This document shows, piece after piece, positions 39,392 through 48,770 of a stretch of DNA of 64,000 nt (its first letter is position 1; each line of letters starts with the position of its first letter). The stretch lies in assembly GCA_001660395.1 (NCBI GenBank), contig LXWE01000001.1, forward strand, positions 310,001 to 374,000, read 5' to 3'. Under the pieces are notes generated by a model. It was given only the letters and a program-made list of their open reading frames with translations, ran no database searches and was not told the DNA's origin. The stretch comes from Alteromonadaceae bacterium XY-R5. GTDB lineage: Bacteria; Pseudomonadota; Gammaproteobacteria; Enterobacterales; Alteromonadaceae. A program made the translations under genes and the position numbers.

Positions 39392-40303
39392 TTACTTAAC
39401 ACGCTCATTTAAAATCTGTTTCAAATACATGCCATAACCACTTTTGACTAATGGCGCGGCCAGCTCTTCAAGTTGCTGGGCCGAGATATAGCCTTTACGA
39501 TAAGCAATTTCTTCAGGGCAACATATCTTCAGGCCTTGGCGCTTTTCAATGGCGGCAATAAAGTTGGCGGCATCTAAAAGGCTGTCAATAGTGCCTGTAT
39601 CCAGCCACGCAGAGCCGCGGCCCATCAGTTCTACTTTAAGCTGATTTTGCTTCAGGTACAGGTTGTTCAAATCGGTAATTTCTAACTCACCACGCTTTGA
39701 AGGCTTTACCTCTTTGGTTAAGTCAACCACCTGATTATCGTAAAAATACAAGCCGGTTACGGCATAGTTAGATTTAGGTTCGGAGGGCTTTTCTTCTATC
39801 GACAGGGCATTCCATTCATCATCAAATTCCACCACGCCGTAACGCTCTGGATCATGCACATGATATCCGAACACTGTAGCGCCTTCGGTTTGCTCGGCTG
39901 CACTTGCGAGAGAAAGTGAAAGGTCGTGGCCGTAGTAGATGTTGTCTCCCAAAATCAGGGTGCAGGGATCATTGCCAATAAAACTCTCGCCCAGCAAAAA
40001 GGCCTGGGCAAGCCCATCAGGTGAAGGCTGCTCACAATAGCTAAAGTTAATGCCCCACTGGTTGCCATCACCTAAAAGGGCCTGAAAACGCGGCAACTCT
40101 TCCGGGGTTGAGATAATCAGAATATCTCGAACACCGGCCAGCATGAGGGTCGATACCGGATAAAAAATCATAGGCTTGTCGTATACAGGCATCAGTTGCT
40201 TACTGGTGACCTGCGTTAGAGGATATAACCTTGTGCCGGAACCGCCGGCCAGAATAATACCTTTTCTTTTTACTTTTGGTGACGTTTCTATGTAGGTATT
40301 CAA
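39392..40303 (-). CDS. rfbA: Glucose-1-phosphate thymidylyltransferase
   Basis: The first enzyme of dTDP-rhamnose synthesis: [32 protein letters not shown] and [12 protein letters not shown] are all present. The start is uncertain. A TTG at 40303 has AAGGAG eight bases upstream and gives about 303 residues, near the usual 290; a GTG at 40333 in the same frame would add ten residues but has only a weak site. The TTG is preferred. It lies directly after the KpsE-like gene, so sugar supply and export are in one run. Confidence 0.94.
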   Translation of the reverse strand: MNTYIETSPKVKRKGIILAGGSGTRLYPLTQVTSKQLMPVYDKPMIFYPVSTLMLAGVRDILIISTPEELPRFQALLGDGNQWGINFSYCEQPSPDGLAQAFLLGESFIGNDPCTLILGDNIYYGHDLSLSLASAAEQTEGATVFGYHVHDPERYGVVEFDDEWNALSIEEKPSEPKSNYAVTGLYFYDNQVVDLTKEVKPSKRGELEITDLNNLYLKQNQLKVELMGRGSAWLDTGTIDSLLDAANFIAAIEKRQGLKICCPEEIAYRKGYISAQQLEELAAPLVKSGYGMYLKQILNERVK

Positions 40304-40340
40304 ACCCTTTTCTCCTTCCAATCCATTCTTCACATACTCT

Positions 40341-41783
40341 CTATCGCAATTCTTCTACTGTAGCAATAATCACTCGGCCGATGCCGAATAACATGCTCAA
40401 CAATACAAAGCACAGCGCCAGGTTATAAAACACTTCTGGGTATTTGTGCATCTCAGGCAGTGTGGGTGACTGCACCACCATCAGATATTTGATTTGGCGA
40501 TACGCCTCGATTCGGGATTTTTCCAGCGAAATTTGTGATGAGGTATAAGCTTGTAGTGCATATTCGAGATTGATTTTGTAATCTGTATATTTGGTTAATA
40601 TTTCGCTTACCGACATATCCTTTTCATCTTCTGGTAGCGACAGATTACCTTTTTGTTCTGTTAAGCGATTTCTTTCATTCGCCAGTTGTTGTTGAAGACT
40701 GTCCAATTCTGCCTGTGCTCGCAATACTTGGGGAGCATTATTACTCATGGTTGAGCGCAGCGCGCCAATTTCTGAACGTTTTGCTGCAATCTGGCTTTCA
40801 AACCCATAGGCTATTTGCTGTAACGCCATGCCTTCGGCTTCAGGATCTAGTAAATTATGCCTGCTTTGAAATCCAAGTAACGCCAATTTTGCATCATGTA
40901 ATTTGGCTTCAATACGCTGATGCTCCTGACGAACAAAGCCCAATTGAGCCTCAGCTAGCTTGTGGTTAATTTCGTTGATAAACCATTCCGACCGCTGAAC
41001 GATAGCAAGAGATAATTCGTTAGCAAATTCAGGGGAATAACCCTGTACTAGCAAGGTCAATACACCAGAGATATCATCAATATCCACTGTCACATGATTT
41101 AAATAGTAATCCAATCGTCTTTCAATACTGGCATCCGAATCCATTCGGGAGATGAAATCAATAGATTTATCTGAATAATGAGTAACTAGTGGCAATTTCG
41201 ATTCTAAGTAGGTCAACATGTCGGATGAATAAATATATGCCTTAATTAGTTCATTATCATTACCATTACTGGACATACCTAAACCGCTTAGCAATGCCAT
41301 TGAGGTATCTAAAGTCGCTGAACTATCCGGTTGTTTGATAATTAACTTTGCATCACTTTCATATCTTGGAGATGCCAAAATCACCTGATAAACGGCAAAT
41401 AAAAAAAACGGTATTAATACAAACATAAAATACGGCTTTGCTCTGCCGACATTTTTTACTTTGACTAATTGTTTACCCACCTTACTAGATGCTTTATCCG
41501 AAATACGTTTGAGTTTGTGTTCATAAGAGGAACTTTTCATAAACTGCGGAGAACTCTCTCTTAATTGCTTACGTAATAATTCTATATGCTTAACGATATC
41601 GGGATTTTCCGGATTTAAATTTTTCGCCCGCTGCGCCAATCGAAACGCCAAAGGCAAATCCTTTTTTGCCAAATTCTTAGATTGTGAAAATACGAATTCA
41701 AAATTTCTCCACTGCCCAGGTTCTATACTCGCCTTAAAGGTTTCCAGACGAGATTCCATATCGTCCAATGCGATTTGGCTCAT
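40341..41783 (-). CDS. KpsE/CtrB-like polysaccharide co-polymerase
   Basis: A 480-residue inner-membrane protein of the PCP-3 type that links capsule ABC transporters to the outer-membrane channel. One membrane helix at about 117-133 and one near the end (about 449-470) enclose a periplasmic region with long coiled-coil helices (about 270-420). The first 110 residues are a cytosolic extension, partly TPR-like ([19 protein letters not shown]), which usual KpsE proteins (about 380 residues) lack. It is two bases from the ATPase gene. Confidence 0.82.
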   Translation of the reverse strand: MSQIALDDMESRLETFKASIEPGQWRNFEFVFSQSKNLAKKDLPLAFRLAQRAKNLNPENPDIVKHIELLRKQLRESSPQFMKSSSYEHKLKRISDKASSKVGKQLVKVKNVGRAKPYFMFVLIPFFLFAVYQVILASPRYESDAKLIIKQPDSSATLDTSMALLSGLGMSSNGNDNELIKAYIYSSDMLTYLESKLPLVTHYSDKSIDFISRMDSDASIERRLDYYLNHVTVDIDDISGVLTLLVQGYSPEFANELSLAIVQRSEWFINEINHKLAEAQLGFVRQEHQRIEAKLHDAKLALLGFQSRHNLLDPEAEGMALQQIAYGFESQIAAKRSEIGALRSTMSNNAPQVLRAQAELDSLQQQLANERNRLTEQKGNLSLPEDEKDMSVSEILTKYTDYKINLEYALQAYTSSQISLEKSRIEAYRQIKYLMVVQSPTLPEMHKYPEVFYNLALCFVLLSMLFGIGRVIIATVEELR

Positions 41784-41785
41784 AA

Positions 41786-42436
41786 CTATAATGCCTTATA
41801 CTCGTCAATACCTTCCTCTAAATCATTGAAGAAAGTTAACTGTCCCTTGTCGATCAATATTACGCTATCGCAAAACAAACGGATTTCATCCATTTCGTGG
41901 CTCACCATAATGACATTTGCCTGCTCACTTTTCTCAAGTAGTGCATCCTTCGCTTTTGCTCGAAATTTCGCATCTCCGACTGAGGTGACTTCATCAATCA
42001 AATACACATCAAAATCGATAGCCACAGAACAAGCAAATGCAAGGCGAGGCCTCATTCCACTTGAGTAACTTCCCACATTCAACTCAAATTTCTTGCCTAA
42101 CCCAGAAAATCGTCGCACTTTTTCGACATAGCCATCAATATCTTTTATGCCATTAATTTTTCCAATAAATTTGGCATTTTCACGCCCCGTCATTTTGGGA
42201 TGTATTCCCGTCGTCAATGCAACAGGCCAACTGATATTTAAATCAGTTGCGATCTTTCCTTTATTTGGATATTCACTGCCGGCTATAAGGCGAAATAACG
42301 TTGATTTACCCGCACCGTTAGCACCTAACAATGCAATATTATGACCTGAGGGGATTTCAAAGCTGACCTCTCGAAATATGTACTGCCGACCTAACTTAGA
42401 TGGATAATATTTCGTGAGTTGATCCAATAAAATCAT
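41786..42436 (-). CDS. Capsule ABC transporter ATPase (KpsT-like)
   Basis: A 216-residue ATPase with Walker A GANGAGKST, signature YSSGMRPRLAFA, Walker B DVYLIDEV and the switch MVSHEMDEI. The short length, without a C-terminal sugar-binding domain, is that of KpsT/CtrD rather than of the O-antigen type Wzt with sugar-cap recognition. The start overlaps the KpsM-like gene by four bases. Confidence 0.88.
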   Translation of the reverse strand: MILLDQLTKYYPSKLGRQYIFREVSFEIPSGHNIALLGANGAGKSTLFRLIAGSEYPNKGKIATDLNISWPVALTTGIHPKMTGRENAKFIGKINGIKDIDGYVEKVRRFSGLGKKFELNVGSYSSGMRPRLAFACSVAIDFDVYLIDEVTSVGDAKFRAKAKDALLEKSEQANVIMVSHEMDEIRLFCDSVILIDKGQLTFFNDLEEGIDEYKAL

Positions 42437-43218
42437 CGACTAACGGCCTGTTTCCAAACACCTTGATAATAGAAAAGCGCAAAAAAAACAGATGAGATGA
42501 CACACGCAAATACGTAAAAATTACTCACCCCTTCCGCACCGTATGTGTGATAGGCCGATTGACGAGTTAATTCAATACAATTCAATATCGGGTTCCAATT
42601 AAACAACCACCAGTATTCACGCGGAATATCTTGCAAAGAGAAAAATACACCAGAAATAAAAAATAGCGGTCTGGTAAGCAATCCCCTGACTTTAGACAAT
42701 TCAGGGATAAAACTTTCACTTATAGCAGCGATTAAACCCAATGAGTTCGCAAATACTGTTATGGCCACTAAATTCCAAATCATATCAAGAGGTTCGTCAA
42801 TACGTATTTCCATCTTTAAAAAATACATAGCCACATAAATACCTATAATTACAAAGGTTTTTACCATTAATGAGAACATTGCTGATGCGATTACTGCGCT
42901 TATGGGTTGTACTTGCCGAAATGCAAATAAAGGTTTGGCTTTTTTAATAGCACTACCGGCTTTGTTTAGCCCATCGAGAAAACTTTGAATTAACAGCATT
43001 CCATAGGCCATAAAAACAAAGGTGGGCATAGTATGAGTTAAACCACCATCCATCCTTCCTCTGATGAAGGACAGCATGAATATAAACAATAAAGGGTTAA
43101 GAATGGCCCAACTGATCCCAAACTTATCATTAAAACCTGTTTTAATTTCCCTGGCAAACAAGGCAAAGATCACGTCTTTCCAGATTTGCCAGGGGCCGCG
43201 TTTTTCTATCGAACTCAT
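42433..43218 (-). CDS. Capsule ABC transporter permease (KpsM-like)
   Basis: A 261-residue ABC-2 type permease with about six membrane helices and the N-terminal cytosolic VIFALFAREIKTGFNDKFG before the first helix, typical of KpsM/CtrC. With the ATPase it moves the lipid-linked polysaccharide across the inner membrane. The start overlaps the stop of the Wza/KpsD-like gene by four bases. Confidence 0.88.
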   Translation of the reverse strand: MSSIEKRGPWQIWKDVIFALFAREIKTGFNDKFGISWAILNPLLFIFMLSFIRGRMDGGLTHTMPTFVFMAYGMLLIQSFLDGLNKAGSAIKKAKPLFAFRQVQPISAVIASAMFSLMVKTFVIIGIYVAMYFLKMEIRIDEPLDMIWNLVAITVFANSLGLIAAISESFIPELSKVRGLLTRPLFFISGVFFSLQDIPREYWWLFNWNPILNCIELTRQSAYHTYGAEGVSNFYVFACVISSVFFALFYYQGVWKQAVSR

Positions 43219-45035
43219 AGATAACGTGCAGCTACAGCAATTTGATACATAATCTGAGTAATGTCTTTTACCGCTTGAAGAGATTTAGTATCAACTTTCG
43301 GTAAAATTAAAATCTGATCACCAGGCTTTAATTCATTACTACTATTGGTGTAATACCAATGGCCGTCTGTATCGCTGTCCACAAACGTTGTTAATCCGTT
43401 ACTATGAATAATAGCAATACGATTGGGATTGGCTCGTTCGGTATAGCCTCCGGCCCAAGCAACATAATCAGAAACTTGCGCCTTATCATTAAACACAACA
43501 GCTTGAGGCATCAGTACTTCGCCCGCAACAGCAATTAAATCTGTATGTTCAGGGATCACTATTTCGTCACCATCTTCCAATCTAACGTTTGCAACATTCC
43601 CCTCGGACGCTACGATGACCTTTCCTTCAGGCTGTACCTGTCTGGCCCGCTGTACAAAATCGGACACTAGTTGCGCCTCTTGCGCGCGAATAGTCGCTTC
43701 ACCAGTTGACGAAGTTGGCGCAGTAAATACACTGCGCTCTAATCGGTCCAGAGACTCATCCAACATACGTTTTTGTGCTTCAGCTACACTCTTACGGCGG
43801 ATATAGATATTCTTGATATCCGCCTGATTGGGATCGATTTGAATATAATTAAGTAAGTCTAATAACCGAGCATCCTTTTTAACCGTATAGAATGACGGCC
43901 CTAAATAGCTTCCATCCAGGCTCACACTAATGACCTCAGCACGCAAGTCATCATTGAACAGGACTCTATCTCCATCAGCTAGTTTGAAATCCGAAAACTC
44001 GCTTTTCGGTAAGTACACCGAAACTGGTCCATCAGGCCGATCGCCAATCACTCCGACATGGCTGACTTTCGCTAATGGGCGTGCGTAGTAACTTAATTCC
44101 TTGCCAAAAGAAACTGCTCCATCTAACTCAAACCTGAAAGGATATCGTGCAGCCCCCTCCACGGTAACCATAGCCCCCTGCTCTGCTACTAAAATGACGT
44201 CATTATCTTTGAACGGTATTGCTTCCAACTTACCCTCTCGCAGAAAATCATAGAGATCATAAGAGGCTAGTGTTTTACCTTCTCGAATTAAACTCACGTT
44301 ACGATAGCTGCCCCGGGCCGAATCAATTCCACCGGCTCTTTGCAAAAAATACAACAGCGAATCTGACGATTGCCCCGCATATTTACCGGGACGAGTAACA
44401 GGTCCTGACACATACAAACTGACAGGTGTTGCTGTCAAAAGATTTACATAAACCTGTACATTATTGGTATAAACACTTTTAATTTTACCGGTAACAACCT
44501 GATTTAATCTCGACGCAGGAATATCTTTTACATTGACTGGCCCAACGTCTGGTACAAATAAATTGCCTTGGTTATCTACAGTGATCACCTCTGAGAAGCT
44601 TACCGCGCCCCATAACCACACAGACACTTTGTCACCAGGTGCGACAAGATAACTGTCATTTAAACCATCGCTTCGTTGTGCTTCATATGAGCCAGAAAAT
44701 AGGTTCGCGCCATAGGGAGGAGGCAGTCCTGGCTCAGCACTGGGCAATAACGCGCTACCTGCACCACGATCTTCTACAATCCCTCCCGTAGATTGCATAT
44801 AACGCGACACGTCCACGTTACTGCTCTGGCTTTGCTGATTAAAAAATTGTGTTTGTCGGGTTGCTTGTGTATTTACCCTTATTTTACTTGTACTGGCTGT
44901 ATTGCTTTGCTGCGCTGCCTGCGCCTGTTGTAGTTGCTGTAACTGAGATGCACTTACCTGAGCAAAAGCGAAAGGCGCAACACACACATAAAACAATAAC
45001 CCGAAAGAAAGCTTCAAGAATCTTAGACTAATCAT
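43215..45035 (-). CDS. Polysaccharide export outer-membrane channel (Wza/KpsD-like)
   Basis: A 606-residue OPX protein. A signal peptide (MISLRFLKLSFGLLFYVCVAPFAFAQ) is followed by a Gln-rich stretch, the export domain DSYLVAPGDKVSVWLWGAV, and several SLBB-type repeats (VYVSGPVTRPGKYA-like LYVSGPVTRPGKYAG; VEGAARYPF; VAGEVLMPQAV). It forms the periplasm-spanning and outer-membrane exit. The ATG at 45035 was chosen: GGAGAG precedes it by about five bases; a GTG two codons earlier overlaps the lipoprotein stop. Confidence 0.88.
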   Translation of the reverse strand: MISLRFLKLSFGLLFYVCVAPFAFAQVSASQLQQLQQAQAAQQSNTASTSKIRVNTQATRQTQFFNQQSQSSNVDVSRYMQSTGGIVEDRGAGSALLPSAEPGLPPPYGANLFSGSYEAQRSDGLNDSYLVAPGDKVSVWLWGAVSFSEVITVDNQGNLFVPDVGPVNVKDIPASRLNQVVTGKIKSVYTNNVQVYVNLLTATPVSLYVSGPVTRPGKYAGQSSDSLLYFLQRAGGIDSARGSYRNVSLIREGKTLASYDLYDFLREGKLEAIPFKDNDVILVAEQGAMVTVEGAARYPFRFELDGAVSFGKELSYYARPLAKVSHVGVIGDRPDGPVSVYLPKSEFSDFKLADGDRVLFNDDLRAEVISVSLDGSYLGPSFYTVKKDARLLDLLNYIQIDPNQADIKNIYIRRKSVAEAQKRMLDESLDRLERSVFTAPTSSTGEATIRAQEAQLVSDFVQRARQVQPEGKVIVASEGNVANVRLEDGDEIVIPEHTDLIAVAGEVLMPQAVVFNDKAQVSDYVAWAGGYTERANPNRIAIIHSNGLTTFVDSDTDGHWYYTNSSNELKPGDQILILPKVDTKSLQAVKDITQIMYQIAVAARYL

Positions 45036-45037
45036 TA

Positions 45038-45412
45038 TCACTCTCCATCTAGCACAAGTTCATCATTTGCCATCACGGGAGCTGCAATAAACCAAGCATT
45101 TTTATTGTCATCATCCACCATCAGCTTGCATGCAACTTTGCGAATCGAGTTAGAATTAGCGATAGCAAAGCTCAAATTTCTGCAGGTATATCCCGTGGCT
45201 GAAATGAAAAAATCACCCGGAGTAACATCATAATCCTGGTAACGAAAACGCTCAGCAGATTTGGACGATAACGTTACCCATAACGTCTGAGGAAACCTAA
45301 TGTTAGAAGTATCCGTCGCTTCAACAAGCGGCAGTGAAGATATGGGTTGTTTAATTGGGGCTACGCAACCGCTCAGAAAAAGTAACGCGGCGCAGGAAAA
45401 ATAACCTTTCAT
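45038..45412 (-). CDS. Small outer-membrane lipoprotein of the capsule operon
   Basis: A 124-residue protein with a lipoprotein signal peptide ending LFLSGC (Cys at 16) and a compact periplasmic domain of mixed beta strands with two further cysteines (in YTCRNLS and VACKL), perhaps a disulfide. I do not recognise the family. As first gene of the kps-like export run, with its stop touching the start of the channel gene, it probably helps the channel or its insertion. Confidence 0.7.
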   Translation of the reverse strand: MKGYFSCAALLFLSGCVAPIKQPISSLPLVEATDTSNIRFPQTLWVTLSSKSAERFRYQDYDVTPGDFFISATGYTCRNLSFAIANSNSIRKVACKLMVDDDNKNAWFIAAPVMANDELVLDGE

Positions 45413-45428
45413 AAGTCCTTATAATTAT

Positions 45429-45457
45429 TTAAATCATAGACCTGTAAACAGAGTCAA
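45429..45457 (-). promoter_or_regulatory. Candidate promoter of the capsule export operon
   Basis: On the minus strand TTGACT (45457-45452) is followed after 17-18 bases by an AT-rich -10-like stretch (ATTTAA/TTTAAA). It lies between the wecA terminator and the lipoprotein gene, where a promoter is expected. The -10 match is poor. Confidence 0.3.
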
Positions 45458-45488
45458 AAATCTTATCTGAGTTCAAGTATACAGATAC

Positions 45489-45522
45489 AAAAAAGGTATG
45501 AAAGTTTTTGTACCTCCATACC
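45489..45522 (-). terminator. Rho-independent terminator after wecA
   Basis: On the minus strand GGTATG (45522-45517) pairs with CATACC (45500-45495). The stem extends through AGGT/ACTT with G-T pairs to a six-base loop, and TTTTTT follows. It separates wecA from the capsule export genes. Confidence 0.8.
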
Positions 45523-45540
45523 CTACTTTTTGTCGAAATC

Positions 45541-46617
45541 CTAAGCAGTGATAAAACGGCGCTTTACACGCTTTAATGTGCGTAGAATGATCCAGATGTG
45601 AGTTAGTACCCAACTATATACAACAAGCAAGGCTAAAAAGCCGTAAAACATAATGTACTCTGGTACATTGAACGCTTCACCAAGAATGCCAATCAGTGCA
45701 TAGCAGGAACCAAGTAATATAATTGCGATCAGTGCCTGTGTGGATGAGCATCCGGCACGCATGAAGATATTATGAAGATGTTGTCTGTCTGGCTGGAGCA
45801 TGGATTGCCCTTTACGAGCACGTCTAAACATGATTGCAGCCATATCCATTAGTGGTAATCCAATCAACCAAACGGCCGTGATTGGTCTCATTGCAGAGCG
45901 CTCGCCCTGAGTGAATTCCACTAACAACCAAACAATGGTCAGGCCAATAAACATGCTTCCGGAATCACCCATAAAGATTTTATTGCCTTTGAAGCCCTTT
46001 ATGCTCAGGTTAAACGCCAAAAACGGTACCAGTGCGGCAATAATAATCATGGGCGCCATGATTGCTCCCCCATTGCCGGATAACACAAGCAATACGACCA
46101 AAGCCGATAGAATCATTAGACTCATTCCGCCGGCTAACCCATCAATGCCGTCGATCATGTTAAAGGCATTTATTACGCCAACTACACAAATGAGTGTAAA
46201 CAGATAACCGAACGCCCCCATGTTGGCATCACCAAAACCAAATAAGTTACCTACATGGGTAATATAATTTTGAGCGCTCCAGGCCATGATAGCTGACACA
46301 CCGAATTGGCATATCAACCGTCCTTTTGCGCTAAGTTGGAAGCGATCATCCAACATACCAAGTAACACAATAAATGCGGAAGCGGTGAAAAACAGCGGGT
46401 AATTGTCGAGCCAAACATCTGTCACAAAACTTGCCGCCACAACTGCAACAAAGATAGCAAATCCGCCGGTTAACGGCACTATCCCTTCATGTTGTTTACG
46501 ATAATTGGGTTGGTCCACCAAACCTAATTGATGGGCGACAGGTGTCATTACCAGTAACAAAAGCAAGGCAACAACAAACGCCGTAAGTAGGGGAATAAAC
46601 TCTAAGTACGCTAGCAT
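45541..46617 (-). CDS. wecA: Undecaprenyl-phosphate sugar-1-phosphate transferase (WecA-like)
   Basis: A 358-residue polyprenyl transferase with about 11 membrane helices. Seen are VDQPNYRKQHEGIVPLTGG, LGMLDDRFQLSA with the Asp-Asp motif, INAFNMIDGIDGLAGG, KIFMGDSGSMFIG and the late RQHLHNIFMRAG. It transfers HexNAc-1-phosphate (GlcNAc in E. coli) from UDP-HexNAc to undecaprenyl phosphate, the first step for O-antigen and some capsules. It lies upstream of the export operon but has its own terminator, so it may also serve another glycan. Confidence 0.9.
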   Translation of the reverse strand: MLAYLEFIPLLTAFVVALLLLLVMTPVAHQLGLVDQPNYRKQHEGIVPLTGGFAIFVAVVAASFVTDVWLDNYPLFFTASAFIVLLGMLDDRFQLSAKGRLICQFGVSAIMAWSAQNYITHVGNLFGFGDANMGAFGYLFTLICVVGVINAFNMIDGIDGLAGGMSLMILSALVVLLVLSGNGGAIMAPMIIIAALVPFLAFNLSIKGFKGNKIFMGDSGSMFIGLTIVWLLVEFTQGERSAMRPITAVWLIGLPLMDMAAIMFRRARKGQSMLQPDRQHLHNIFMRAGCSSTQALIAIILLGSCYALIGILGEAFNVPEYIMFYGFLALLVVYSWVLTHIWIILRTLKRVKRRFITA

Positions 46618-46723
46618 TGGGAAAAAAAGTCCTTTTCACAAGGATGAAAAAACGAACCAATCAGTGTGATAGCTATAATAAGCGACAACTTAGATTGTCT
46701 CACATTAAAAGGTTCACTTTTAA

Positions 46724-46838
46724 GATAACCTTTATCCATAGGTATATCGGAAAATAACAACACACAGATTGTTAGTTATGAGAATACTAGCAAAGGCCCA
46801 ACTATCTGCCTAGTTACAAAATGTAAATAAAGGTTATC
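46724..46838. repeat. 12-bp inverted repeat pair upstream of wecA
   Basis: GATAACCTTTAT (46724-46735) and ATAAAGGTTATC (46827-46838) are perfect inverse copies 91 bases apart in the 595-base gap before the transporter gene. They could be two operator half-sites or a long-range RNA stem in a wecA leader. The sequence between them shows no gene. Confidence 0.6.
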
Positions 46839-46842
46839 CTTA

Positions 46843-46864
46843 CAAAAAAGCGGCAAATCGCCGC
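46843..46864 (-). terminator. Terminator-like hairpin in the wecA upstream region
   Basis: On the minus strand GCGGC (46864-46860), loop GATTT, GCCGC (46854-46850), followed by six T. No long minus-strand gene precedes it; it could end a short transcript carrying the 29-codon frame upstream or act as an attenuator. Confidence 0.6.
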
Positions 46865-46931
46865 ACATTCGTAACACAAATATTACATTTCAGTAAAATT
46901 TAGCTATTCAGTTTTCATCCCTAGAAATCGA

Positions 46932-47021
46932 TTATCGGTCTAACAGTTGTAGAATCTTGGCGTGAATTATGCTGAAATCACGCCGAATAGCGTCTGGTCC
47001 CACCCTCGTTAGCTCATTCAT
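46932..47021 (-). CDS. Candidate 29-residue small protein
   Basis: ATG at 47021, preceded at eight bases by AGGA, opens a 29-codon frame that begins MNELTRVGPDAIRRDF and ends KILQLLDR. It is amphipathic and charged, and a terminator-like hairpin follows 68 bases after its stop. Part of it forms a GGCGTGA/TCACGCC inverted repeat (46959-46984). A 52-codon frame on the opposite strand (46969-47127) overlaps it. Family not recognised; it may be chance. Confidence 0.3.
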   Translation of the reverse strand: MNELTRVGPDAIRRDFSIIHAKILQLLDR

Positions 47022-47212
47022 TGTCGTTATCCTGTCGTCTGGAATGTTCACATTATTCTGGCAGGTAGTTCATGACTCTGAAGGCGATGAAAGAGGTTTT
47101 CTTCAAAAGATGGCATGGCTTACATAGATGGGCGGCTAATACAGTTACATCGACATAAGCGACCGACAAAAACAATAACTGACCTGATGACAGACAAGAG
47201 AAGGCGGTAATA

Positions 47213-48718
47213 ATGACAACAAGTTCAAAGAAGGACACGGGCTTTTTCGGCCATCCAACGGGTCTACAAACCCTGTTTTTCACTGAAATGTGGGAACGCA
47301 TGAGCTATTACGGTATGCGGGCTCTACTGGTTTTATTTATGACAGCGACGATGCAGGACGGTGGATTGGCCATCACAGTTGCATCCGCTACCGCCATCTA
47401 TGGCTTATACACAGGCGCGGTCTATTTCATGGGGCTTCCCGGTGGTTGGATTGCCGACCGTCTAATTGGTGGCCAGCGGGCTGTATGGTACGGCGGTGTG
47501 ATCATCATGTGTGGACACATAGTGCTGGCCATTCCGGATGACCGAACCTTCTTTATCGGTTTGATTTTAGTCGTACTGGGTACGGGTTTATTAAAGCCAA
47601 ATATCAGCGCCATGGTCGGACAGCTATACCGTTCAGACGACGACCGTCGTGACAGTGGTTACGCTATTTACTATATGGGTATCAACCTTGGCTCTTTCAT
47701 CGGCTACCTTGTTGTAGGTTATTTAGCTGAAAATATCGGCTGGCACTGGGGCTTCGGTGCAGCCGCTATCGGTATGGCGATTGGCCTGATTCAATATCGT
47801 ATTACCATTGGTAACCTGGATTCTGTCGGCAGTGCACCAACCCAATTGCTATCTCCGAAAGGAAGCAAAATTGGCTGGTCGACTATCGTGCTATTCCTGA
47901 TTGCCGTAGCCGTCATTACCGGAATGACTTTTGCGGGAGCGCTGGTTATCAACCCCGTAGCAGTTGCACAATACGTTGCGGTGGCATTTACTCTGACATT
48001 CTTCATCTATTACGGGGCAATTTTCTTCATGGGTAACTTAACCGGTGATGAGAAAAAACGCCTGATTTCACTGTTACTGGTATGTATCGCATCGGCCTGT
48101 TTCTGGTCCGGTTTTGAACAGGCTGGTTCATCCTTGAACCTATTCGCTCGTGATTTTACAGATCGTATGCTGGGCGATTTTGAAATTCCGACCACCTGGT
48201 TCCAGTTCTCAAATTCAATGTTCATCATTTTGTTAACACCGTTTTTTGCAGCACTGTGGATTAACCTAAGCAAGCGCATGATCAACCCTTCTTACGGAAT
48301 CAAATGTGCCATCGGTTTGATGATCATGGCCAGTGGGTTTATCGTCATGTTTTTTGCAGCTCAAGTAGCAGCAAGCAGCTTGAAAGTAGCCCCTTACTGG
48401 TTAGTCGCCACTTACTTCCTGCATACTGTTGGTGAGCTTTGTTTAAGCCCGGTTGCATTGAGTGCCGTTAGTAAATTGTCTCCGAAACGCTTCTCTGGCC
48501 AAATGATGGGTGTATTCGTACTGACATATTCAATCGGTAGCGTAATTTCAGGGCTCCTGGCGGGTGAATTTGATCCTGACAACGTTGCAGAAATGCCAAA
48601 CATGTTTGGTCAAATCGTGACTTTCAGCATCGGAATTGGCATTGTTGTTCTATTACTTAGCCTGAAAACCCGTTCTTGGGAAAAACTGGCTGACAAGAAA
48701 ACTGGCGACAACGCCTAA
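47213..48718 (+). CDS. POT family proton-coupled di/tripeptide transporter
   Basis: A 501-residue major-facilitator protein of the PTR2/POT family with about 14 helices. Diagnostic runs are ETWERMSYYGMRALL-like TEMWERMSYYGMRALLVLF, the GLYTGAVYFMGLPGGWIADR loop, and the late HTVGELCLSPVALSAVSKLS. It imports small peptides with protons, as E. coli DtpA does. AAGGCGG lies five bases before the ATG. A strong terminator follows. Confidence 0.93.
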   Translation: MTTSSKKDTGFFGHPTGLQTLFFTEMWERMSYYGMRALLVLFMTATMQDGGLAITVASATAIYGLYTGAVYFMGLPGGWIADRLIGGQRAVWYGGVIIMCGHIVLAIPDDRTFFIGLILVVLGTGLLKPNISAMVGQLYRSDDDRRDSGYAIYYMGINLGSFIGYLVVGYLAENIGWHWGFGAAAIGMAIGLIQYRITIGNLDSVGSAPTQLLSPKGSKIGWSTIVLFLIAVAVITGMTFAGALVINPVAVAQYVAVAFTLTFFIYYGAIFFMGNLTGDEKKRLISLLLVCIASACFWSGFEQAGSSLNLFARDFTDRMLGDFEIPTTWFQFSNSMFIILLTPFFAALWINLSKRMINPSYGIKCAIGLMIMASGFIVMFFAAQVAASSLKVAPYWLVATYFLHTVGELCLSPVALSAVSKLSPKRFSGQMMGVFVLTYSIGSVISGLLAGEFDPDNVAEMPNMFGQIVTFSIGIGIVVLLLSLKTRSWEKLADKKTGDNA

Positions 48719-48727
48719 ACCATTTCA

Positions 48728-48751
48728 AACCGGGCAACTGCCCGGTTTTTT
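48728..48751 (+). terminator. Rho-independent terminator after the peptide transporter
   Basis: AACCGGGC (48728-48735) pairs with GCCCGGTT (48740-48747), loop AACT, then a T run. ytfJ begins 20 bases beyond. Confidence 0.93.
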
Positions 48752-48770
48752 GATCGTTAAAGGATTATTT

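Noticed and set aside
46618..47212. RfaH ops/JUMPstart element before the polysaccharide genes
   Set aside because: GGCGGTAG was searched for by eye on the minus strand of this gap and not found; the plus strand has GGCGGTAA at 47203-47210, directly before the transporter start, where it serves as a ribosome site.
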